Source: Beijerinckiaceae bacterium
GTDB lineage: Bacteria; Pseudomonadota; Alphaproteobacteria; Rhizobiales; Beijerinckiaceae
Reading direction: 5' to 3'
Assembly: GCA_947455285.1 (NCBI GenBank)
Contig: CANGOK010000071.1
Location: 1 to 12,596, forward strand
DNA: 12,596 nt
Below the pieces are notes generated by a model that did no database searches, had not been told where the DNA came from, and saw only the letters and a list, made by a program, of their open reading frames with translations. A program made the position numbers and the translations under genes. Positions 6,572 to 11,911 of the stretch are shown here, one piece after another. How positions within the stretch are numbered: the first letter of the stretch is position 1; every line of letters begins with the position of its first letter.

Positions 6572-7687
6572 TCACCTCGCCGGGAGAGCGGTCTTGCACC
6601 ACTCGAGCAGCGCTTCCATCGCCTTTCCAAAAGCCTCGTTCATGGCGGCGACAGCAGCTTCTGGCTCTGTTGAAGGCGCAGGCGCCTCACCCTGAATCTC
6701 GCCCCTCCCGATCACTTTCCCGTCTTCGCCGATCAGTCGAACTGAGAACCGCACTTTAGCCAAGGGCGTCTGCGCTTCGGCCATCTGAAAAGCGCTAATA
6801 TCGATCTGCAACTGAAGCTCCGGAGTCGGCGTATCGCTCGGGGCAGTGGCGAAGCGGTATCCCGCTTTATCGAAACTCTGGAGGACGCGCTTTTGCACAA
6901 GCTTGGGGATGGAGTCCGGCCACTGTACGGCTTGCGGCTGCAACTGACCCTGCGCAGTCTTGATGATAAGGCGCTGCGTATCGAGGGAAGCGACCGTAGT
7001 TGGATCGGCCACGATCAGCGCGGCCTCCGGCATGTTGGACAGATCGATGTTCACGTCGGGCGCAGTGAGGTCATAAAGAACGGGCTTCGCCTCCTTGTCG
7101 CCACCTCCGAGGGTTCGATCCAAGCCCTGCAGGATCGAGTCGATACGCCCAGAATTGCGGCCCAGCGCAGCAGCGAAGGACTGCGCATTGATCACGATGT
7201 CGTGCAGCGGCTCCGCATTGTCTGTAACCAGCATCTTCACCGCATCCAATGTCTCGCGCGCCTGTTGCTGGAGCGACGTTGCGGCTCTCGCCACGATCAC
7301 CGGAGCGCCTTTCGCGCGATCCAGCGGCTTGTCGGCGTCGCCTCCCGTCAACGATACATAGACCGCGCCGAGCAAACCCTGCGCCTCAAGCGTCGCCTGC
7401 GTCGCGCTTGTGATGGGCGCATCGCGTTCGATCGCCAGATGGGCGTTCACGGCGCTGAGATTGGACTTGTCGAAGGAGAGGCGCGTCACTTCGCCGATGC
7501 GCACACCGTTGAATGCGACGGGCGCCCCCGCCCGTAGGCCCGGCGCCACGGTCTCAAAGCGCACGATCAGTTCATCCCGCCCGCGCAGGCTGCCCTTGTT
7601 CTGGATCCACAAAGCGAAGCCTAGGCCCGCGAGCCCAATCAGCAGAGCGAAAAGGCCAACGACGATATAGCGAACACGTGGCTCCAT
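6572..7687 (-). CDS. MlaD family MCE protein fused to a PqiC-like (ABC_trans_aux) domain
   Basis: A 371-residue inner-membrane-anchored protein of a phospholipid ABC transporter. One N-terminal transmembrane helix (about 7-28) is followed by an MCE domain (about 37-115, with RFETVAPGLRAGAPVAFNGVRIGEV and LEAQGLLGAVYVSLTGG) and a helical region likely to form a coiled coil (about 136-195). The C-terminal part (about 203-368; YDLTAPDVNI, ALIVADPTTVASLDTQRLII, WPDSIPKLVQKRVLQSF) matches the ABC-type transport auxiliary domain of PqiC/YmbA-like proteins. That domain is usually a separate outer-membrane lipoprotein; here it has no lipobox and is tied to the MCE chain. AAGGT precedes ATG at 7687 and the gap to the ATPase gene is only 9 bases, so translation is probably coupled. 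The MCE part is secure; the C-terminal domain call is good but rests on motif recognition. Confidence 0.87.
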   Translation of the reverse strand: MEPRVRYIVVGLFALLIGLAGLGFALWIQNKGSLRGRDELIVRFETVAPGLRAGAPVAFNGVRIGEVTRLSFDKSNLSAVNAHLAIERDAPITSATQATLEAQGLLGAVYVSLTGGDADKPLDRAKGAPVIVARAATSLQQQARETLDAVKMLVTDNAEPLHDIVINAQSFAAALGRNSGRIDSILQGLDRTLGGGDKEAKPVLYDLTAPDVNIDLSNMPEAALIVADPTTVASLDTQRLIIKTAQGQLQPQAVQWPDSIPKLVQKRVLQSFDKAGYRFATAPSDTPTPELQLQIDISAFQMAEAQTPLAKVRFSVRLIGEDGKVIGRGEIQGEAPAPSTEPEAAVAAMNEAFGKAMEALLEWCKTALPAR

Positions 7688-7696
7688 GGACGTACC

Positions 7697-8461
7697 TTAA
7701 GAGAGTTGCGCCGCTTTGCCCCGTTCGCCCTGAAAATAGGCGCGCAGCCACGGATGATCGAAAGCGAGCATGTCACCCATGGCGCCCTGCGCAATGATGC
7801 GTCCGTCATAAAGCGCCAGAATGCGACTGCAGACGGACTTCAGGGAATTGAGATCATGCGTCACCATGAAAACGGTCAGGTTCAGGACCCGTTGCAGAGT
7901 TCTGATCAACCGGTCGATTTCCCCTGCGGCGATGGGGTCTAGGCCGGAGGTCGGTTCATCGAGAAAAAGAATGTCCGGGTCGAGGGCGAGCGCGCGGGCG
8001 ATAGCGACGCGCTTTGTCATGCCGCCAGAAATTTCGCTGGGCAGCTTATCCGCGTCGGCGTCGGTGAGGCCGACCATCGCAAGTTTCGCCAACGCAACAT
8101 CCGCATACATGGCGTCGGAGCCATGCAGGTATTCGCGCATCGGAAACTCCACATTCTCCCGCAGCGTCAGCGAAGAAAAAAGCGCGCCTTGCTGAAACAT
8201 CATGCCGCAACGCTCGCCAACCCTACGCGACTGCAGGGCTGTCGCATGCTCCAGGCGCACTCCCATGATTTCAACGACGCCCGAAGTCTTCGGCAAAAGG
8301 CCCAGCATGGTCCGCAACAAAACCGTCTTGCCCGAACCCGAGGCGCCGACCAGCCCGACAATCTCTCCGCGTCGCACGTTGAAGGACAGGCCGCGAATGA
8401 CTTCCCGTCCGCCAAGGACGACGCGCAGATCACTCACCGAGATGACTTCGTCCGCCGCCAT
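7697..8461 (-). CDS. MlaF-type ABC transporter ATP-binding protein
   Basis: A 254-residue cytosolic ATPase that should drive the MlaE-type permease. Walker A GASGSGKT is at 39-46, the Q-loop FQQGALFSSLT at 89-99, the signature SEISGGMTKR at 142-151 (SGGM followed by basic residues, as in MlaF rather than the usual SGGQ), Walker B DILFLDEP at 163-170, the D-loop SGLDP, and the switch His202 in VTHDL. Length is normal for MlaF. The start at 8461 lies 3 bases after the permease stop codon, with GGGATG inside the end of the permease gene as the likely ribosome-binding site. This is the classical order permease, ATPase, MCE protein. Confidence 0.92.
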   Translation of the reverse strand: MAADEVISVSDLRVVLGGREVIRGLSFNVRRGEIVGLVGASGSGKTVLLRTMLGLLPKTSGVVEIMGVRLEHATALQSRRVGERCGMMFQQGALFSSLTLRENVEFPMREYLHGSDAMYADVALAKLAMVGLTDADADKLPSEISGGMTKRVAIARALALDPDILFLDEPTSGLDPIAAGEIDRLIRTLQRVLNLTVFMVTHDLNSLKSVCSRILALYDGRIIAQGAMGDMLAFDHPWLRAYFQGERGKAAQLS

Positions 8462-8464
8462 GGA

Positions 8465-9592
8465 TCACATCCCCACGGCTGCGAAGAGCACGGCGAAAAT
8501 CCCATCGAGCACGATGACGAAGAAGATGGAGCGCACAACGGAGGCGGTGGCGCCAAGGCCGAGCGACTCTGCGCTCCCCTGCACCTTCATGCCTTCCAGC
8601 GCGGCCACCGCGCCAATCACAAAGGCCATGACAGGCGCCTTGATGAGTCCAACCTCGAGATCGATGTGGGAGGCCGCCTCGTGCAAACGCTCAAGATAAA
8701 CAGCAGGGCTCATATCGCCGTAGGTCGCAGCCACCACCCCCGCACCGTAAAGCGCCGCCCCGTTGCCGATGATCGTGAGAAGCGGCGCCGCCACGATCAG
8801 CGCGAGTATGCGCGGCAGAATGAGATATTCGATGGGGTCGAGACCCATGGTGCGCAGCGCGTCGATCTCCTCACGCATTTTCATGGAGCCAATCTCCGCC
8901 GTATAGGCGCTGCCCGAACGGCCAGCGACCATGATGGTCACAAGCAGCACGCCAATTTCGCGCAGCACCAGAATTGTGACGAGATCGACCACATAGTTGG
9001 TCGCGCCGAAGCGCTGGAAATGGAAGAAGCCCTGCTGCGCGAGGATGCAGCCGATGAGGAAACACATCAGGGCGATGATGGGCGTGGCGCGCAGGCCGGT
9101 GCGATCAAGATGATGGATGGCGGAGCGAAGGCGTAGGCGCGAGGGAGACCGCAGCCCCTGCCAGAAGCAGAAGGTCAGCCGTCCGACTAGATCAAGGAAA
9201 GCCGCGAAGTCGACGGCGAATGCCCTCGTGCTGAGGCCTATCCCCTCCAGCCAGTTGGCCAGCGTGTCGCCGCGCGCGATCTGCCGGCGCTGCCGCGACA
9301 GGGCTTTCTCCACCCCAGCGAACAGGTCGGCTCGCGCATCGCGTGGGATCGCTATGCGCGCCTCGACCCCAGCCTCGGTCGCGCAGCGCTGTAGGCGCTC
9401 CAAAGCCCAGACGCCAAATGTGTCGAGGCGGCCAACGCTTTCAATATCGATCGTGAGCTTGCCCTCAGGGGCGAAGGCGGCTTGCGAAAGCCGTTCGAGA
9501 TCCGCAGCATGCGCCCCCGTCCAATCCCCGCTTGCGCTGAGCACGGCGCCGCCGGGGCTTGAACTCGAGCGCAGCGTCGGCCCCACCGCCAT
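8465..9592 (-). CDS. MlaE-type lipid ABC transporter permease with N-terminal STAS domain
   Basis: A 375-residue inner-membrane protein. Residues 1 to about 105 form a STAS domain like MlaB, with the family motif DTFG at 57-60; in E. coli MlaB is a separate protein that stabilises MlaF. The rest is the MlaE permease with five or six hydrophobic helices. It carries the conserved VAGRSGSAYTAEIGSMKMREEIDAL segment (about 222-246, which contacts the ATPase), followed by GLDPIEYLILPRILAL. Fused STAS-MlaE permeases are common in alphaproteobacteria, so the fusion itself is ordinary. The start at 9592 lies 5 bases after the stop of the exported-protein gene, with only a weak ribosome-binding site, which suggests translational coupling. 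It is part of the tight Mla operon. Confidence 0.92.
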   Translation of the reverse strand: MAVGPTLRSSSSPGGAVLSASGDWTGAHAADLERLSQAAFAPEGKLTIDIESVGRLDTFGVWALERLQRCATEAGVEARIAIPRDARADLFAGVEKALSRQRRQIARGDTLANWLEGIGLSTRAFAVDFAAFLDLVGRLTFCFWQGLRSPSRLRLRSAIHHLDRTGLRATPIIALMCFLIGCILAQQGFFHFQRFGATNYVVDLVTILVLREIGVLLVTIMVAGRSGSAYTAEIGSMKMREEIDALRTMGLDPIEYLILPRILALIVAAPLLTIIGNGAALYGAGVVAATYGDMSPAVYLERLHEAASHIDLEVGLIKAPVMAFVIGAVAALEGMKVQGSAESLGLGATASVVRSIFFVIVLDGIFAVLFAAVGM

Positions 9593-9597
9593 CGGCT

Positions 9598-10095
9598 TCA
9601 GCGCCCCCGCACGAGCGCGATATTGACCGCCGCTATATCGCCGCCCTGTGAACGGATGGAGACGGACTGGCGATTGCCGCGCACGGCGATGGATATGCCG
9701 GCGCTAAAGCCCGGCCCCTGCGCAGAGCCCTGCATTGAACCATGGCCGAGTCGTCCGACAATCGGCCCCCGCACATTGCGCGTGGTCTCCGCCCATTCCC
9801 CGCTGAGCCGCCCACCCTCATTGCGTAGGGAATTGATGAGATCGAAGCCGGTCGTGTCGCTGCGGCAACGCAAGCGCAGGTTCATGACGTCGCCCCTGCC
9901 GGCGTAATCAGCCCCGCATCGCAGGCGTTCAGTCCGCCCGTCGGTGTGGGACAGGGAGCCTGAACCCGACCACGAGCCCTCGAATTCGCGAAAGCCGCCG
10001 CCCTGTTGCGCTAAGGCCGGCTGGGCGACGAGGCCCAGCACAAACAAAACCATGGCGCCCGCTGCGCCGGAGCCCCGATAGATCGCCTTGCCCAC
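9598..10095 (-). CDS. Small exported protein of unknown function, GTG start
   Basis: A 165-residue exported protein. The signal peptide covers about 1-29, with a hydrophobic core at 11-27 and a likely cleavage after QPALA. The mature part begins with FREFEGSWSGSGSL and is rich in predicted beta strands, Gly and Ser, with one cysteine pair (C60, C77) that could form a disulfide. The SWSGSGSL start, RLRC...LRLRC pair and ending GNRQSVSIRSQGGDI recall an uncharacterised protein family I associate with Hyphomicrobiales; no function is known to me. The GTG start is supported by AAGGAG 6 bases upstream and by the signal peptide starting there. It lies 5 bases ahead of the permease gene, so it is probably part of the Mla operon and could be a periplasmic partner, which is inference only. 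Confidence 0.82.
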   Translation of the reverse strand: MGKAIYRGSGAAGAMVLFVLGLVAQPALAQQGGGFREFEGSWSGSGSLSHTDGRTERLRCGADYAGRGDVMNLRLRCRSDTTGFDLINSLRNEGGRLSGEWAETTRNVRGPIVGRLGHGSMQGSAQGPGFSAGISIAVRGNRQSVSIRSQGGDIAAVNIALVRGR

Positions 10096-10101
10096 GCCGT
10101 T

Positions 10102-10107
10102 CTCCTT
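10102..10107 (-). promoter_or_regulatory. Strong ribosome-binding site that fixes a GTG start
   Basis: AAGGAG on the minus strand, 6 bases before GTG at 10095. It decides the start of the exported-protein gene in favour of GTG over the internal ATG at codon 15, which would cut into the signal peptide. Confidence 0.7.
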
Positions 10108-10191
10108 CGGCCACTCCCCGCGCTTGCCCAGCTAGGCATGCCCGGGGGGGCCGAAAGGTTCCGCCGCAAGGCTGTCGGCGAAGGTGAAGGG

Positions 10192-10761
10192 CTATTCGAT
10201 CCCGGCCGCCGCCTCATCGGCGAGCGTGCGCTGGACAGCCGGCCTAGCCATCATCAGGGCATGGTGGGCGAAGAGGTTCGGATAATCCTTGGCGTCTGGC
10301 TCCGCATAGCCGACGAAACGCCAGAACAGTCGAAACAGGTGGATGTCCGCGACTGAATAATCACCCAGCGCCCAGCCGCCGCCCCCCAGTTTGCGGTCGG
10401 CGCCAAGGAAGACCTCGCGCGCATAATCGACGCTGATGCGCCGCGCCGGGTGCAGCGTGGAGGCCACGTAGGACATCCAGGAAACCACCTGCGCCTGCCC
10501 CTCGGCGTCGTCGGGGATCAGCCGCGCCTGTGGGAACGCCCGTGCTAGATAGAACAAAATGCCCGCAACCTCGGTGAGCGGCCGACCATCAATCAACAGA
10601 AGCGGCACCTTGCCCTCGGGATTGAGCGCGAGATAGCCAGGCTCACGTTGCTGCTTGTTTTTCAAGGAGATAGGACGCGCTTCGAACGGAGCGCCGATTT
10701 CGTGAAGGGCGATGTGGGGCGCCATGGAGCTGGCGCCGGGTGCGTAATAAAGGGTCAACAT
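10192..10761 (-). CDS. Glutathione S-transferase family protein
   Basis: A 189-residue cytosolic GST-fold protein, slightly shorter than the usual 200-210. The N-terminal thioredoxin-like domain starts MLTLYYAPGASSMAPHIAL, the beta-class pattern, but the usual catalytic Cys of APGAC is Ser (S11). Glutathione-site motifs NPEGKVPLL (47-55) and LTEVAGIL (62-69) follow. The helical C-terminal domain includes the N-capping box ALGDYSVADI (131-140). GGGAGG lies 4 bases before ATG at 10761. The frame stays open a further 64 codons upstream, but that stretch overlaps the irr leader and start on the other strand and has no family similarity. It is divergent from irr and 96 bases ahead of the exported-protein gene; whether it shares that transcript is unclear. 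Confidence 0.87.
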   Translation of the reverse strand: MLTLYYAPGASSMAPHIALHEIGAPFEARPISLKNKQQREPGYLALNPEGKVPLLLIDGRPLTEVAGILFYLARAFPQARLIPDDAEGQAQVVSWMSYVASTLHPARRISVDYAREVFLGADRKLGGGGWALGDYSVADIHLFRLFWRFVGYAEPDAKDYPNLFAHHALMMARPAVQRTLADEAAAGIE

Positions 10762-10777
10762 GGGGCCTCCCGTGATC

Positions 10778-10806
10778 TGTAAATTGGACTGGTCAAAGCT
10801 TATAAT
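10778..10806 (+). promoter_or_regulatory. Putative irr promoter
   Basis: A perfect TATAAT at 10801-10806 is the only strong -10 sequence in the 130-base GST/irr intergenic region. With a 17-base spacer, the -35 position reads TGTAAA (10778-10783), three of six matches to TTGACA. The predicted transcript would start near 10812 and have a leader of about 80 bases with a GCGCCC-TTGT-GGGCGC hairpin at 10824-10839. Confidence 0.4.
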
Positions 10807-10815
10807 AATTCCAAT
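10799..10815. promoter_or_regulatory. Degenerate iron-control-element-like sequence overlapping the irr -10
   Basis: The 17 bases CTTATAATAATTCCAAT follow the layout of the rhizobial Irr-binding ICE (TTTAGAA-N3-TTCTAAA), with 10 of the 14 half-site positions matching. It overlaps the TATAAT, so binding here would block RNA polymerase, consistent with autoregulation by Irr. The match is imperfect and A/T-rich promoters can resemble it by chance. Confidence 0.35.
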
Positions 10816-10891
10816 GTGCCGTCGCGCCCTTGTGGGCGCAGGATTCGCATTGTAGAGCTCTAACTTGGAACTTCTGGGAAGATTGCGAGAG

Positions 10892-11326
10892 ATGAGGGAC
10901 AAGCTCGAACAAGCAGGACTGCGCGTGACGCGCCAGCGGATGATGATCGCCAACCTTCTGTTTGCGAAGGGTGATCGCCATGTGACGGCCGAAGCGCTCT
11001 ATGCCGAAGCGAGCGTCATTCCCTATCCCCCTTCCCTCGCCACGATCTACAACACCCTGCGCGACTTCGCGGATAAAGGCCTTGTGCGCGAAATCGCCCT
11101 GTTTGGCGGCAAGGTGTGGTTCGACACCAAGATCGGCCCCCACTTCCATTTCTATCTGGAAGATCGGGAAGAGCTGTTCGACATTCCAGAGGAACTGCTC
11201 CCCTCTTTCGACATCCCTGCCCCTCCCGGCACCCGGATCGCAGGCATTGATGTCGTGATCAAGCTTGAGCGCCTGCCCGAAGGCATGAACCTCGGCGCCT
11301 GCACAGAAGCGTCCACCGCCGCCTGA
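10892..11326 (+). CDS. irr: Irr-type Fur family transcriptional regulator
   Basis: A 144-residue cytosolic regulator of iron and heme metabolism in alphaproteobacteria. The winged-helix domain shows the Irr hallmarks GLRVTRQRMMIANLLFAKGDRHVTAEALY (9-37) and SLATIYNTLRDFADKGLVRE (48-67). The dimer domain has WFDTKIGPHFHFYLEDREELFDIPEE. It lacks the paired Cys motifs of Fur and Zur, as Irr does. The HHH that binds heme in Bradyrhizobium Irr is HFH here (84-86), and there is no N-terminal GCPW heme motif. ATG at 10892 is preferred, with GGGAAG about 10 bases upstream; TTG codons at 10865 and 10883 are in-frame alternatives giving up to 153 residues. It diverges from the GST gene. Confidence 0.85.
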   Translation: MRDKLEQAGLRVTRQRMMIANLLFAKGDRHVTAEALYAEASVIPYPPSLATIYNTLRDFADKGLVREIALFGGKVWFDTKIGPHFHFYLEDREELFDIPEELLPSFDIPAPPGTRIAGIDVVIKLERLPEGMNLGACTEASTAA

Positions 11327-11381
11327 CCCATCCCGCCCGCTGCGTCGCGAAAGACGCATTGTCGGGTGGTCGCGGATGGGT
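11326..11381 (+). other. Long composite hairpin between irr and the NDUFS4-like gene
   Basis: Three nested stems give about 20 base pairs: ACCCATCC/GGATGGGT (11326-11333 with 11374-11381), CGCCCG/CGGGTG (11334-11339 with 11363-11368, one G-T pair) and TGCGTC/GACGCA (11341-11346 with 11353-11358) closing on a GCGAAA loop. It starts in the irr stop codon. Only TTATT follows, so it is a poor classical terminator. It may be an imperfect terminator, a 3'-end stabiliser, or a leader structure of the next gene. Confidence 0.5.
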
Positions 11382-11458
11382 TATTCGAAACGCGTTCGCC
11401 TTGGCAGGGCCGCGCGCCGCTGCCGAACAAGAGGCATGCCCGGAGACGAGTTCCGACC

Positions 11459-11764
11459 ATGAGCGCACGCATCTACCGCCCGGCCAAGGGCGCAACCCAG
11501 TCCGGTTCCGCCAAGTCTCGTCGCTGGCTGCTTGAATTTGAGCCGGAAAAGGCGCGCGAAGTCGAACCGTTGATGGGCTGGACCAGTTCAAGCGACATGA
11601 AGTCCCAAATCAAGCTTTGGTTTGCCACCAAAGAAGAAGCCCTGGACTACGCCGCGCGCGAAGGCATCGAGGCGCGCGTTGAGGAGCCGGCCGCCAAAGC
11701 CACCAAGATCGTCTCCTATTCCGACAATTTCCGCCCCGGCCGTCTTGGTCAGTGGACCCACTGA
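11459..11764 (+). CDS. NDUFS4-like complex I accessory subunit (ETC complex I subunit)
   Basis: A 101-residue protein homologous to the 18-kDa accessory subunit of mitochondrial NADH:ubiquinone oxidoreductase, present in alphaproteobacterial complex I and located on the peripheral arm. Family landmarks are MSARIYRPAKGATQSG at the N-terminus, WLLEFEPE (about 23-30), EPLMGWTSSSDMKSQIKLWF (about 36-55), TKEEALDYAAREGI and the C-terminal SYSDNFRPGRLGQWTH. The start at 11459 matches the family N-terminus; an in-frame start at 11366 lies inside the hairpin and adds residues without similarity. The ribosome-binding site is weak (GGAG 13 bases upstream, or GAG 8 bases upstream). As is usual in this group, it is encoded away from the main nuo operon, and it sits just ahead of a tRNA gene. 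Confidence 0.9.
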   Translation: MSARIYRPAKGATQSGSAKSRRWLLEFEPEKAREVEPLMGWTSSSDMKSQIKLWFATKEEALDYAAREGIEARVEEPAAKATKIVSYSDNFRPGRLGQWTH

Positions 11765-11776
11765 CGCGGCCCTCTT

Positions 11777-11853
11777 GGCCCCGTAGCTCAGCTGGATAGA
11801 GCAGCCGCCTTCTAAGCGGCAGGTCGCAGGTTCGAACCCTGCCGGGGTCGCCA
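11777..11853 (+). tRNA. tRNA-Arg (anticodon UCU)
   Basis: A complete cloverleaf of 77 bases including an encoded CCA. The acceptor stem is GGCCCCG (11777-11783) with CGGGGTC (11843-11849, one G-U pair), the D stem GCTC/GAGC, and the anticodon stem GCCGC/GCGGC around loop CTTCTAA with anticodon TCT at 11811-11813. The T stem is GCAGG/CCTGC with loop TTCGAAC, discriminator G at 11850, and CCA at 11851-11853. It reads AGA and, by wobble, AGG arginine codons, which are rare in GC-rich genomes. No integrase or attachment-site duplication is visible next to it. Confidence 0.96.
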
Positions 11854-11911
11854 GCGGGCGGGCTAATGAATATGGCGAAACCGCCTGCTTAAACTTGCGG
11901 AGGAAAATGAG

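Noticed and set aside
5480..6673. 397-codon open frame on the + strand
   Set aside because: It is antisense to the Bug-type and MCE genes, which have clear family motifs; the translation is rich in Arg, Gly and Ala without any recognisable domain, as expected for an antisense shadow in GC-rich DNA.
8123..9136. 337-codon open frame on the + strand
   Set aside because: Antisense to the MlaF and MlaE genes, with His/Arg/Asp-rich low-complexity translation and no family motif.
10793..11359. 188-codon open frame on the minus strand across irr
   Set aside because: Antisense to irr, whose Fur-family motifs are clear; it would also cover the irr promoter region.
11777..11853. tRNA-Arg as an integration site for a mobile element
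   Set aside because: No integrase, no repeated tRNA 3' end and ordinary chromosomal genes on both visible sides.
11854..11888. Hairpin GCGGGCG/CGCCTGC after the tRNA as a terminator
   Set aside because: A 21-base loop, one G-T pair and no T tract; too weak to call.
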